The notes: a model not told the origin generated them from the sequence alone. Positions 52,151-61,634 are shown, numbered from the stretch's first letter. The stretch: 64,000 nt of DNA from JAEXNA01 sp041676625 (GCA_041676625.1 JBAYRN010000015.1:1-64000); one strand, 5' to 3'. Program-made: numbers and translations.

Positions 52151-52729
52151 CTACTCTCCTACCACGAAGACTTGAAAACTCTGAGTTCGAAGGTTGCGGG
52201 CCAACCGTTCAGCTTCCTCGGCGGTGTGGAAACTGGGCCCTTTCACTCGATACAAGACGCCGTTCTGGGACTCCACCTTTTCAACTTTGGCTTCCTGGCC
52301 CTGGGCGTTCAATTGCTCCTTGAGTCGAGTGGCGTTCTCCGGATTGGAGAAAGCACCAAACTGAAGGAGATAGCGCCCCTCTCCGACCACGGCCGCACCC
52401 ACGCTGGGTGTCGCCAGAACGGTCGGTTCCGCTTCTTTGTCGGACTTCTTCTCCCCGACCAGTTTCTCGGTCAGAGTGGGACCGGCCGCAGTGCGTAGGG
52501 CCTCCAGTTCCTTTTCTAGTTCGGGATCGACCTTTACCCAGGGGCGGGCCCGGGGCTCCGGCATGCTGCGGAACTCCACCTGATCGTCCTCTTTGCCCAG
52601 AAGCTCGGAGGCTACGATAGCCCGACCGAGCCAGCTACCGCCGGCCAGAGCAAACCAGATCACAAACACGGTTGCGATGGTATACCGCGCATAAGGTGGG
52701 AGCTTTGGCCCGTCGATCATCTTGAACAT
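52151..52729 (-). CDS. SPOR domain membrane protein
   Basis: The 192-residue protein has an N-terminal membrane helix (ARYTIATVFVIWFALAGGSW), a charged linker and a C-terminal SPOR domain (LLQFGAFSNPENATRLKEQL then LYRVKGPSFHTAEEAERLAR). SPOR domains bind denuded peptidoglycan at division sites. ATG 52729 (MFKMIDG) is preferred over an in-frame ATG at 52777. It may relate to sepF-type division functions, but the two genes are 9 kb apart. Confidence 0.88.
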   Translation of the reverse strand: MFKMIDGPKLPPYARYTIATVFVIWFALAGGSWLGRAIVASELLGKEDDQVEFRSMPEPRARPWVKVDPELEKELEALRTAAGPTLTEKLVGEKKSDKEAEPTVLATPSVGAAVVGEGRYLLQFGAFSNPENATRLKEQLNAQGQEAKVEKVESQNGVLYRVKGPSFHTAEEAERLARNLRTQSFQVFVVGE

Positions 52730-52770
52730 ACTTACATTTACCTGCACTTCCAGGTACCCCCGGAGTACTC

Positions 52771-52796
52771 TCTCCAAACATTTGGAGAATTTTTTT
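52771..52796 (+). terminator. Intrinsic-terminator-like hairpin without an obvious upstream plus-strand gene
   Basis: TCTCCAAA (52771-52778) and TTTGGAGA (52781-52788) form a perfect inverted repeat followed by ATTTTTTT. The T tract is on the plus strand, yet the nearest genes on the left are on the minus strand. It may end an antisense or leader RNA, or act as an attenuator for the glucanase gene at 53061. The hairpin is seen; function is inferred. Confidence 0.5.
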
Positions 52797-52844
52797 CAAT
52801 GTTTCTGATTTTTCCTTCTACTCCTGCGTCGAAGAGACACTCTT

Positions 52845-53000
52845 TCAACCGAAATAGTAAGCCCCGACTCGAAGGGCAAACCCCAGAATCAAGAGCGCGA
52901 TCAGGGCCCGGGTGAGTCGATTTGAAAGCTCTCGGGGGAGATACCCAAGACCGATAAGCCCCACCACTCCAAGGGTCAATAATAGCGCAATCTTCTTCAC
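52845..53000 (-). CDS. Small two-helix membrane protein (putative)
   Basis: A 51-residue frame starts at GTG 53000 (VKKIALLLTLGVVGLIGLGY) and ends at TGA 52845. It has two hydrophobic segments joined by LPRELSNRLTR, then ALIALLILGFALRVGAYYFG. The Lys-rich start and clean two-helix layout suggest a real gene. An in-frame GTG at 53009 is an alternative start. No Shine-Dalgarno sequence was seen. It would be upstream of the SPOR gene on the same strand. Confidence 0.5.
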   Translation of the reverse strand: MKKIALLLTLGVVGLIGLGYLPRELSNRLTRALIALLILGFALRVGAYYFG

Positions 53001-53060
53001 CAGAACCACAGACGGTGGGTTCTAAGCCGTCGAGGAATTCCCTACAGCGATCCGAAGCAG

Positions 53061-55925
53061 ATGAGCATGGTTAAGAACTCCTTGCTCGAAATAGAGACTG
53101 CCGCCGATCGGGTGGTTTGCCGCTGGCCCAAAGAAAGGCTCGTCAATTTCAATCCCGTCGACGAAGAAGTTTTGCTTAAGGTTTTTCAGGATGATGCCCT
53201 GATCTGTGAGCACAGGGTAGAGCATCTCAGCCAAAAGGAGATCCATCTTCAGCAAGGGGACTACCGGGCGGAACTGGCCCGCTACTTCAAACCCGAAATA
53301 GAGATCCGCACTCCCCTTGCCAGAACCCCTTCGGTGGGATGGCTCAGCGACTCCCCGGTCTCCCATATCATCACCTGGCTGGGAATAGACTGGGACGACG
53401 TCAGGCGCGAGGTGGAAAGCATCCACCGCCTGGACTGGGACAGCCAGGCGGCGGTGGCGCTCCGGGTTCTGAGGAGCCACGAGGGCAAGCTAAAAAACGA
53501 ATGGCTCCCCGTCCCGTTCAAGAATCACGCCACCTGCCACGGCCTATTGGAAGAAGTCGAATTGGCGGTGGTCACCCCCGAAGACCACAAGATCCTCAAG
53601 AGCCTCTTTGTAGCCAGACAAAGCTCTCGCAAACCGCTCCAGATCTACGCCAAAGCCGACTTCAGTGTGCTGGAGCCAGAACCCCGGGTACACCTGGCAC
53701 GAGAAATCATGGAGACCGATAGCCTGCAAGCACGGGCCGAATGGTCGAACCTGGGTAAGGGGAAATTCTTGCTTCAGCTCTTGAAAGACGGGCAGGCCGA
53801 AGGAAAGGCTCAGGAAGTCAACGGCTTCGGCGACTGGTTTTTCACCGGTTTGAAACCCGGTCACTACAGCGTACGCCTGACCGCCGGGGGTCGAAAGAGT
53901 GCCCCCACCTACGAATCGGCATCGATCGAACTGCCGGTCCTGGAGACTCGCTGCAGACTGCTTCCCATCAGTGAAAATCGAGCGTTTTGCTACTGGCACG
54001 TGGATGACTCGAATTGGACCTCCCTGTCCGAGGAGTTCGGCGACCTCACGGATCGAGTCGCCTGCTTTCTCCAAGTCGCCTTCCGCCGAGGCGGCGACCT
54101 GGTGCCCGTGCCCGAATTGACCCGCCCGGTGGACCTGGGAAGCACCTCTGATTACTACCTCGATCTAGCTCCCGATCTGGTGTACCAGGCTCGCCTGGTG
54201 GCCCGGGTCGAAGGGGAACGACGGGAACTCACCGCCTGGTCCAACCCGTGCCAACTGGCCAGACTTCACGCGGGCCGGGCTCCGATCGTGCACAAGCGAG
54301 AGAATCAACCGGCTGACCATCCCACGGTGCGGCCGCTACAGAGCCCCACCGGAACCTCCAAGTACTCCAGAGGGTACTTGCTGCTGCACCTGCACGCCCA
54401 CCTGCCCTTCATCGCCGATCCGATCAACTTTGGAGAGGGTAGTCCCACCGCCTGGAGCCCCATCGGCTATCCCCAGGAATGGTATCCGGAAGCGGTTTGC
54501 GACACCTACCTTCCGCTACTAGACGTCTTTGAACGGCTGCTCTCCGAGGGCGTGGATTTCAAAATCTCGATGGACATTTCGCCCCCCCTGGTGGCCATGA
54601 TGCAGAGCCAGCGGCACGCCTCGGACGTACTGAGCTTTCTGGAGAGGTTGATCCAAAAAGCCACCCTGGAGGTGGAGCGGACCGGACGAGAGGAAGCCCA
54701 CTACACCGCCGCTGCGCTTATGCACCTGCGCCGATTTCGGCGTTGTCGAGAGCTCTTCCTAGGCTGCAACGGAGACCTGGTGGCAGGGTTTCGCCGCTTT
54801 CAAGACGCCGGCCATCTGGAGATTTCTACCTGCGTTGGCACCCACCCCATGCTCCCTTTGTGGACCTCTGAGCCCTCCTGCATCAGAGGTCACGTACAGG
54901 CGGCGGCCCGTTCTCACGAGCGCGCTTTCGGCAGACCGGCCCAAGGAGTGTGGCTCCCCGAGTGCTCTTACACCCCGGGCATCGAGGGCTATCTTGAGGA
55001 GGCCGGCTTTCGCTATATCTTCGGAGAGGAACACTGCGTCACCCAGGGTGACGCCCGGGCCGAATTCGATGTCAACGCGCCGGTCTACGCCCGAGGCTCG
55101 AAGATCTGTGTGTTTCCGAGAGACCCGGAAACCGGAAAGCAGGTCTGGTCCGGCGATGAGGGCTACCCCGGTGATCCCGACTATTTGGAGTTTCACATCC
55201 GGGGTGGACCGTTTAAGTACAATAGAATTACCGATCGACGAGGCGGCCACAAACAGCCCTACAATCCGGACTGGGCCGACAACAAGGCCTCCATGCAAGC
55301 GGGACACTTTCTGGACTGTCGAAACGCGCGCTTTGAATATTTGCGCAGTACCATGTGGAAAAAACCGCTGATCGTAGCACCCTACGACGCCGAACTGTTC
55401 GGACACCATTGGTACGAAGGGCCCCGCTTTCTTTATTACCTGTTTAAGAAAATGCATTTCGACCAGAATTGCACCGAGATGATCACCCCCTCCGGGTATC
55501 TGGCCTCCAACCCCACCTGTCAGGATCTCTACTGCAACGTGAGCAGTTGGGGCCACGAGGGGACTTTCGTGAAGTGGATGTACGGAAACACATCCTGGAT
55601 GTACCGCCATGGCCACGAGGCCGCCCGCACCCTCAAGGAACTGGTCAATTCCGGTATCGACTCGGAGGTGCAAAAGCGAGTCCTGGCCCAGGCCGCTCGG
55701 CAATTGATGGTGGCGACCTCGAGCGATCTACCGTTTGTCATCTCCAACGGCCACTTCGTGGATCGAATGAAGGGCCAATTCTGTGGAAACTTGCGGGACT
55801 TCTATTCGCTCTGCGAAGAGTTCAAACGTCTGAAAGCCGGGGCCGACATCGACTGGAAAAGACTCCGGAGCTTGGAACTGGAGAACAACCTTATCCCCGA
55901 ACTCGACCCGAGGTGGTTTGGCTAA
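53061..55925 (+). CDS. DUF4912-GH57 fusion, putative 1,4-alpha-glucan branching enzyme
   Basis: The 954-residue protein has an N-terminal ~410 residues with DUF4912-like repeats (SENRAFCYWHVDDSNWTSL is typical) and a C-terminal GH57/DUF1957 glucan-branching enzyme. GH57 motifs are HLHAHLPFI, WLPECSYTPGIEGYLEEAG (nucleophile Glu), APYDAELFGHHWYEGPRFLY (acid Asp) and a C-terminal DUF1957 helical domain. It would form alpha-1,6 branches in glycogen-like polymers. GH57 branching enzymes are about 530 residues; the added domain is unusual. No signal peptide is present. Confidence 0.9.
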   Translation: MSMVKNSLLEIETAADRVVCRWPKERLVNFNPVDEEVLLKVFQDDALICEHRVEHLSQKEIHLQQGDYRAELARYFKPEIEIRTPLARTPSVGWLSDSPVSHIITWLGIDWDDVRREVESIHRLDWDSQAAVALRVLRSHEGKLKNEWLPVPFKNHATCHGLLEEVELAVVTPEDHKILKSLFVARQSSRKPLQIYAKADFSVLEPEPRVHLAREIMETDSLQARAEWSNLGKGKFLLQLLKDGQAEGKAQEVNGFGDWFFTGLKPGHYSVRLTAGGRKSAPTYESASIELPVLETRCRLLPISENRAFCYWHVDDSNWTSLSEEFGDLTDRVACFLQVAFRRGGDLVPVPELTRPVDLGSTSDYYLDLAPDLVYQARLVARVEGERRELTAWSNPCQLARLHAGRAPIVHKRENQPADHPTVRPLQSPTGTSKYSRGYLLLHLHAHLPFIADPINFGEGSPTAWSPIGYPQEWYPEAVCDTYLPLLDVFERLLSEGVDFKISMDISPPLVAMMQSQRHASDVLSFLERLIQKATLEVERTGREEAHYTAAALMHLRRFRRCRELFLGCNGDLVAGFRRFQDAGHLEISTCVGTHPMLPLWTSEPSCIRGHVQAAARSHERAFGRPAQGVWLPECSYTPGIEGYLEEAGFRYIFGEEHCVTQGDARAEFDVNAPVYARGSKICVFPRDPETGKQVWSGDEGYPGDPDYLEFHIRGGPFKYNRITDRRGGHKQPYNPDWADNKASMQAGHFLDCRNARFEYLRSTMWKKPLIVAPYDAELFGHHWYEGPRFLYYLFKKMHFDQNCTEMITPSGYLASNPTCQDLYCNVSSWGHEGTFVKWMYGNTSWMYRHGHEAARTLKELVNSGIDSEVQKRVLAQAARQLMVATSSDLPFVISNGHFVDRMKGQFCGNLRDFYSLCEEFKRLKAGADIDWKRLRSLELENNLIPELDPRWFG

Positions 55926-55940
55926 GGCCTGCGCAGATCC

Positions 55941-56807
55941 CTAATGAGGAATGCCCTCTTCGTCGTAGAGTTGATCGAGATCCAGGATTTCGAACGAGCG
56001 CATGGTCACTGACTTGAGGGTAGCGATTCGTTCGGCCAATTCGGACTTTATCTTAGACTTATCGCAAAGAAAATGAAAAATGGGCTGAGGAACGGTGCGC
56101 ACCAGCGGTTTGCAAACCTGGGTCAGCTCTTCCGTGTTGTAGATGGCGCCGTCTTTGAGGGGTTTCGGCGGGTCCACCAGGCGTATCCAGTCGCTCTCGC
56201 CCAGAGCCACCTTGTCCAGGTTCTCCCAGTCCACCATGCGCCCCACGGTCTTGCTGCGCTTGTGCAGCACCGGATACAATTCGGGCACCTCGACCCGCCC
56301 CCGCCCATAGCGGCGAGCCAGATCCTGGCGCACGATGGCGAACTCCCACATGGACTCCAAAGTCTCTGCGTTGCCGAGTTGCAGCGAGCGACCGTTCTTA
56401 CTGACCGCCACCTCATTGGCTTTACGCCACTCGTTCAATAAATCTTCAAAGCTTGGAGCGGGATAAAACTGGGAGCCGTCCTTATACAGGATCTCGACAC
56501 CCAGCTTTTTCTCCCGAGCCACACAGAGAGCCGCCGGCAAGGCTTCCAGGGCAAAGAACGTCGGTCGAGGCAGCTTCATCTCGAAAGCCACGCCGATTTC
56601 ATCCCCGAACTCCGGACGGTAGCCAACAAAGGTCGCTTCTACGCCGGTTGCCTCATTGTAGTAAGGATAGCGAACGCCCGTCTTCCCTTCCTCGCAGGGT
56701 TGCAGATTCTCAACTGAGGAAAGAAATTGCTTTAAATTTTTCGGTGGACCCTCGGGAGCGTCGTCGCCCGACCGAGAGCCGTCCACGTACAAAAGTTCAA
56801 AAAGCAA
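55941..56807 (-). CDS. Hypothetical protein
   Basis: The 288-residue product has no recognised family. It is an alpha/beta protein with conserved-looking segments (TGVEATFVGYRPEFGDEIGV, FFALEALPAALCVAREKKLG, WDSMWEF-type residues near 150) and a charged C-terminus (EILDLDQLYDEEGIPH). The start is TTG at 56807, without a strong ribosome binding site, so it may be longer or shorter. It converges with the GH57 gene, 15 bp apart. Confidence 0.7.
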   Translation of the reverse strand: MLFELLYVDGSRSGDDAPEGPPKNLKQFLSSVENLQPCEEGKTGVRYPYYNEATGVEATFVGYRPEFGDEIGVAFEMKLPRPTFFALEALPAALCVAREKKLGVEILYKDGSQFYPAPSFEDLLNEWRKANEVAVSKNGRSLQLGNAETLESMWEFAIVRQDLARRYGRGRVEVPELYPVLHKRSKTVGRMVDWENLDKVALGESDWIRLVDPPKPLKDGAIYNTEELTQVCKPLVRTVPQPIFHFLCDKSKIKSELAERIATLKSVTMRSFEILDLDQLYDEEGIPH

Positions 56808-56924
56808 ATGTCAAAAGAAACCTTTCTCGAGAGGTTGCCCGGCTACAAATTCGTCACCCCGAACGTTTGTTACCTCCCCGGCATGGGAAATAAACCTTCA
56901 TAATCGCGAAAGGGGACATCCAAC

Positions 56925-58256
56925 TTGAGTAAAGCTACCAAGAAAAAATCCATCAAACCCGAATCTCAGAACCATAAAGAGGACCGAGTCGTGGTGGTCG
57001 ACGGGGTGCGCACCCCCTTCGTTAGAGCCTACACCGACTTCCAGGACCTGACCGCCCTCGACCTCTCCCGCATCGCCACCTCTGAACTGATCGCGCGCAC
57101 CGGAATTGACCCGGAAGAGATCGATGAAGTTGTGATGGGCACCGTTCTGCCTTCGCCCCACGCTCCCAATCTGGCCCGGGAAGTCGTACTCTCGGCCGAT
57201 CTTCCCCGAAAAATTCCTGGATTTACCCTCGGTCGCGCCTGCGCCTCCAGCGCCCAGTCCGTGATCTCCGCCGCCGAAGCCATCTTGAAAGGCGAGTACG
57301 AAACCGCCATCGCCGGGGGAGCGGAGTCCATGTCCAATGTCCCCGTCCCTTACAGCAAAAATGTGGTGGACTCCCTGATGGCGCTGTCCAAGGCAAAAAG
57401 CTTCCCGGCCCGCATGAAAGCACTCTCCGGACTCAATCTGGAGTCACTCCTGCCCCAGCCTCCCGCCATCGCCGAATCCTCCACTGGAAAATCGATGGGT
57501 CAGCACTGCGAGATGATGGCCCGCCAGAACAACATCAGCAGGCAGGACCAGGACAAGTTCTCGGTAGCCTCGCACCAAAACGCCGCCAAAGCCAGAGCGG
57601 ACGGCAAGACCAAAGAGGAGGTCGTCACCGTCTACCCTCCCGGCAGCTTTAAGCCGGTCAACGAAGACTCGTTCGTGCGCGCCGACACCTCGGTCGAGAA
57701 ACTGGGTGAACTCAAGCCGGTCTTCGACAAGACTTACGGCAGCCTCACCGCCGGCAACTCCTCCGGGCTCACCGATGGAGCCGCGGTGGTTCTCTTGATG
57801 AAAGAGAGCAAGGCCCGGGAGCTAGGGCTCAAGCCGCTGGCGGCCGTGACCGCCTGGTCCACCACGGCGCTCGACCCCGAGGACCAGTTACTGCTGGGGC
57901 CCGCCCTCTGCATCCCCCAGGTGCTGGAACAGGCCGGGCTGACCCTCAACGATATCGATCTCCTGGACATCCACGAAGCTTTCGCCGCCCAGGTCCTATC
58001 GGTGGTCCAGGCGCTGGAGTCGAAAGAGTTCGCCCGGGACTATCTCGGACAAGACAAAGCCGTGGGCAAGGTTGACCGCGACAAACTCAACGTCAACGGT
58101 GGCTCGATCGCCCTGGGCCACCCTTTCGGCGCCACCGGCGCGCGAATGATCATCAGCATGGCCCGAGAACTGCAACGCCGCCAGGTAAACCGAGCCATGC
58201 TGGCTCTGTGCGCCGCCGGGGGCATGGGAACCGCACTACTTCTGGAGAGGATCTAA
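56925..58256 (+). CDS. fadI: Acetyl-CoA acyltransferase (thiolase), beta-oxidation
   Basis: The 443-residue thiolase has the acylated Cys in GRACASSAQSVISAAEAI, LDIHEAFAAQVLS (His) and the second Cys in LALCAAGGMGTALLLERI. The length is closer to FadI (about 436) than to FadA (about 390). It starts at TTG with AAGGGG upstream and ends 3 bp before the multifunctional enzyme gene, so the two form a beta-oxidation pair. Confidence 0.92.
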   Translation: MSKATKKKSIKPESQNHKEDRVVVVDGVRTPFVRAYTDFQDLTALDLSRIATSELIARTGIDPEEIDEVVMGTVLPSPHAPNLAREVVLSADLPRKIPGFTLGRACASSAQSVISAAEAILKGEYETAIAGGAESMSNVPVPYSKNVVDSLMALSKAKSFPARMKALSGLNLESLLPQPPAIAESSTGKSMGQHCEMMARQNNISRQDQDKFSVASHQNAAKARADGKTKEEVVTVYPPGSFKPVNEDSFVRADTSVEKLGELKPVFDKTYGSLTAGNSSGLTDGAAVVLLMKESKARELGLKPLAAVTAWSTTALDPEDQLLLGPALCIPQVLEQAGLTLNDIDLLDIHEAFAAQVLSVVQALESKEFARDYLGQDKAVGKVDRDKLNVNGGSIALGHPFGATGARMIISMARELQRRQVNRAMLALCAAGGMGTALLLERI

Positions 58257-58259
58257 ACA

Positions 58260-60404
58260 ATGAGCACCAGCAAAACCCACACAAGAGCCACCAAACTGGA
58301 AATCACCGAACAGGGGATCGCCCTGTTGACCATCGACGTGGCCGACAGCAAGTTCAACGTCCTCTCTCCCCCGGTCTTCGAAGAACTCGACGAGCGGTTC
58401 GACGAGATCCTCCGAAACGATCGGGTCAAGGGAGTCGCCGTCGTTTCCGGCAAGCCAGGGAGTTTCGTGGCCGGAGCCGACATCAAGTTTCTGGCCACCA
58501 TCACCACCACCGAAGAGGGGGCCGAGATGAGCCGGCAAGCTCAGGGCGTCTTCAACAAACTGGAAAACCTGTCCGTACCGGTGGTTTGTGCAATCGATGG
58601 GGTATGCCTGGGGGGCGGCCTTGAGTTGGCGCTGGCCTGTCATTACCGATTGGTGAGCGACAACCCCGAAACCGTGCTGGGACTGCCGGAAGTTCAACTG
58701 GGTCTGATTCCCGGGGCCGGGGGAACCCAGCGACTACCCCGATTGATCGGCTTCACGGAAGCCCTGGACAAGATCCTCAGCGGGAAGAAAACTCGAGCCC
58801 GAAAGGCCTACAAGCTCGGGCTGGCCGACGAAATGGTGCCTGTGGAACTGCTCCAGAGCCGTGCCCTGGCAGCCGCTCAAGAGCTCTCGGACAAGAAGGG
58901 GCTGGCCTGGGACCGCCAGGAAGGCCGCCAAAAAGACCTCACCACCAAACTGGCCGAGGCCTACGGGGTCCGGAGCGCCATCTACACCAAGGCCAAGTCC
59001 GACCTGAGAGACAAAACTAGAGGCAAGTATCCCGCTCCCATGTTCGCCCTGGAAGCGGTGCGCACTGCTCTGCGAACCGAACTCTCGGAAGGGTTGGAGG
59101 AAGAGGCTCGATACTTCGGAGAAGCAGCCGTGACTCCGGTCTCCAAATCGCTCATCCACCTCTTCAACATCACCACCGAACTCAAGTCTGACTCCGGCAT
59201 CGACAGCCAAGCCGAGCCTGTCAAGGTGAAGAACGCCGCCGTCATCGGGGGTGGCCTGATGGGCTCGGGTATCACCACCGTGTTGTCCGACGTGGGAGTG
59301 CGGGTGCGAGTCAAAGACGTCTCGGAAGAATCCCTCGGGAAAACCTACAAGTACGTGGACAAGTACCTGCAGCGCAAGGTGAATCGCCGTCACTACTCCG
59401 CTTTCGAGCGCGATTTGAGGTTGGGTCGCGTCACCGCCACCACCGAGTATCAGGGCTTCCAAAATGCCGAGATCGCCATCGAGGCGGTCTTTGAAGACCT
59501 CAACTTGAAGCATCGGATCGTGCAAGACGTGGAAGCCAACTTCGGTGAGAAAACGATCTTCGCGAGCAACACCAGTTCGCTGCCCATCGCCGATATCGCC
59601 AGGGGTGCCAAGCGTCCGGAGCAGGTCATCGGGATGCACTTCTTTTCTCCCGTGGAAAAGATGCAACTGGTGGAGGTCATCACCCACAAAGGGACCGCCG
59701 ACTGGGTGACCGCGAGCACCGTGGCTCTGGCCAAGAAGATGAAGAAGCACACCATCGTGGTCCGGGATGGGGCCGGATTCTACACTTCTCGCATTCTGGC
59801 CGCTCTGTGCAACGAAGCGGTTCGCTGCCTGTACGACGGCGCCGCTATCGAGAAGATCGACCGAGCCCTCGAAGACTTCGGTTTTCCGGTGGGGCCCATG
59901 CGCCTGATGGACGAAGTCGGAATCGGCGTGGTCACCAAGGTCATGGCCATCATGATGAAGGCCTTTCCGGGTCGCTTCGAGGCCCCCGATGGTTGGGAAC
60001 AGATCCTGGAAGGCCGTCAGGGCAAGTCCAGCGGGCGAGGTTTCTACAAATACAACGGCAAGAGTCGAACCCCGGATCGTGCCATCTACAAGATCCTTCC
60101 CGAGAAGCAACGCCTCTCTGTCAAGGAAGAAGCGATCGCCGAGCGATGCGCCTTTGCCTTCCTCAACGAGTGTGCCCACTGCTTGCAGGAAGAGATCCTG
60201 AGAAGCCCTCGCGACGGAGACGTGGGAGCAGTCTTCGGACTGGGTTATCCGCCCTTTCACGGCGGTCCGTTCTTTCACATGGACGCCATGGGGCTGGGCA
60301 GGGTGGTCGACACCTTGAAAAACCTGGCGGCTCAACACGGAAACCGCTTCGAACCGGCCGGGATCCTTACGAAAATGGCCGAGAAAAACGAGAAGTTTTT
60401 TTAG
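58260..60404 (+). CDS. fadJ: Multifunctional fatty acid oxidation protein (enoyl-CoA hydratase / 3-hydroxyacyl-CoA dehydrogenase)
   Basis: The 714-residue protein has an N-terminal crotonase domain (SFVAGADIKFLATI, GLPEVQLGLIPGAGGTQRLP with the catalytic Glu) and 3-hydroxyacyl-CoA dehydrogenase domains from about residue 320 (AAVIGGGLMGSGITTVLSD for NAD, IGMHFFSPVEKMQLVEVI with the catalytic His). A C-terminal helical domain follows (FLNECAHCLQEEIL). It hydrates and oxidises enoyl-CoA, with the thiolase completing the cycle. No acyl-CoA dehydrogenase gene is in the window. Confidence 0.95.
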   Translation: MSTSKTHTRATKLEITEQGIALLTIDVADSKFNVLSPPVFEELDERFDEILRNDRVKGVAVVSGKPGSFVAGADIKFLATITTTEEGAEMSRQAQGVFNKLENLSVPVVCAIDGVCLGGGLELALACHYRLVSDNPETVLGLPEVQLGLIPGAGGTQRLPRLIGFTEALDKILSGKKTRARKAYKLGLADEMVPVELLQSRALAAAQELSDKKGLAWDRQEGRQKDLTTKLAEAYGVRSAIYTKAKSDLRDKTRGKYPAPMFALEAVRTALRTELSEGLEEEARYFGEAAVTPVSKSLIHLFNITTELKSDSGIDSQAEPVKVKNAAVIGGGLMGSGITTVLSDVGVRVRVKDVSEESLGKTYKYVDKYLQRKVNRRHYSAFERDLRLGRVTATTEYQGFQNAEIAIEAVFEDLNLKHRIVQDVEANFGEKTIFASNTSSLPIADIARGAKRPEQVIGMHFFSPVEKMQLVEVITHKGTADWVTASTVALAKKMKKHTIVVRDGAGFYTSRILAALCNEAVRCLYDGAAIEKIDRALEDFGFPVGPMRLMDEVGIGVVTKVMAIMMKAFPGRFEAPDGWEQILEGRQGKSSGRGFYKYNGKSRTPDRAIYKILPEKQRLSVKEEAIAERCAFAFLNECAHCLQEEILRSPRDGDVGAVFGLGYPPFHGGPFFHMDAMGLGRVVDTLKNLAAQHGNRFEPAGILTKMAEKNEKFF

Positions 60405-60410
60405 ACCAGG

Positions 60411-61634
60411 ATGACCACCGCAACCGAAACCGTTTTCGATGAGGCCAGGCGGCTCGAAGCCGTCCGCTCTCTGGAACTCCTGGACACCGGAGCCGAAGAG
60501 CGATTCGATCGAATCTGTCGACTGGTCCAGGAAGTTCTGGGGGTGCCCGTTGCCTACATCGCCTTGATCGACGAGGAGCGCCAGTTTTTCAAGGCCGAGT
60601 GTGGGCTTGGGGCCAATGAGGCTCCTCGAGAGAATAGCTTCTGCGACATGACGATCCGGCAGAGTGGTCCCATGGTGGTGCCGGATGCCGACGCCCACCG
60701 GCACTGGAAAAACAGTCCTTTTGTGAAGGGACCCCCCCACGTCAAGTTTTATCTGGGGTTTCCCCTCTTCATCAAGGACAACCAGGCGGTGGGCACGCTC
60801 TGCGCCCTGGACTTTTCCGCCCGCGAGGGAGTTGACGAGGGGCGCATGGCCCTGCTCAACGACCTGGCTCGGATCGCCGAAACCGAACTGACCCTGAAGG
60901 ATGCCCTGGAAACCCAGGCGCTGCTGCTGGCCCGGGAAGCCGAACTGGTAGAGCGAAAAGACTTCATCCGCCGGGTTCTGGGCCGATACGTGACCGACGA
61001 AGTCGCCGAACACGTTCTCTCCTCACCAGAAGAGTTTCATATCGGAGGCCAGAGGCGCGAAGTCACCATTCTCATGTCGGACCTGCGGGGCTTCACCCCC
61101 ATGTCCGACGTGTTGGGCCCGGAGAAGGTCGTACAGATCCTCAACCACTACCTTCACCACATGGTGGAGATCGTGCTGAAGTGGGGTGGCACCATCGACG
61201 AAATCATCGGCGACGCCCTGCTCATCATTTTCGGCGCCCCCCTGGAGATGCCTGACCACGCCAAACGCGCGGCCAGTTGTGCCATTGAAATGCAGCAGGC
61301 CATGCAAGAACTCAACGAACTCCTGAAAAACGAAGGACTGGTGGAGATCCACAGTGGCATCGGCCTGAATACCGGGGAGGTCGTGGTGGGAAATATCGGT
61401 TCGGAGAAGCGCATGAAGTACAGCGTGGTGGGTAGCCCCGTGAACCTGACGGCGCGCATCGAGGCCTTCACCATCGGCGGTCAGATCCTGGCTTCCAAGG
61501 AGACCTGCGACCAATTGGGTCCCGAGGCCCGCATCGACGGCAAGCTGCGAGTCAACATGAAGGGCTACTCAAAACCTGTCTCTATCTACGAAATCGGTGG
61601 GTTGGGAGAATTGCAGCTACCTCAACTCGGCTAA
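60411..61634 (+). CDS. GAF domain - class III nucleotide cyclase
   Basis: The 407-residue protein has a GAF domain at about 20-170 (RFDRICRLVQEVLGVPVAYI, FCDMTIRQSGPMVVPDA, VGTLCALDF) and a class III cyclase catalytic domain at about 215-390. Metal ligands are in LMSDLRGFT and EIIGDALLIIFG; the transition-state Asn and Arg are in VGSPVNLTARIE. The purine-specifying Asp common in bacterial adenylate cyclases reads Ser (GSP), so base preference and activity are uncertain. It starts 6 bp after fadJ. GAF could sense a small molecule or light. Confidence 0.87.
   Translation: MTTATETVFDEARRLEAVRSLELLDTGAEERFDRICRLVQEVLGVPVAYIALIDEERQFFKAECGLGANEAPRENSFCDMTIRQSGPMVVPDADAHRHWKNSPFVKGPPHVKFYLGFPLFIKDNQAVGTLCALDFSAREGVDEGRMALLNDLARIAETELTLKDALETQALLLAREAELVERKDFIRRVLGRYVTDEVAEHVLSSPEEFHIGGQRREVTILMSDLRGFTPMSDVLGPEKVVQILNHYLHHMVEIVLKWGGTIDEIIGDALLIIFGAPLEMPDHAKRAASCAIEMQQAMQELNELLKNEGLVEIHSGIGLNTGEVVVGNIGSEKRMKYSVVGSPVNLTARIEAFTIGGQILASKETCDQLGPEARIDGKLRVNMKGYSKPVSIYEIGGLGELQLPQLG

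Noticed and set aside
56808..56903. 31-codon plus-strand frame upstream of the thiolase gene
   Set aside because: Codon content is plausible, but there is no ribosome binding site and nothing recognisable; it may be chance.
58734..61013. 759-codon open frame antisense to fadJ and the cyclase
   Set aside because: Composition artefact of GC-rich coding sequence; both sense genes are clearly real.
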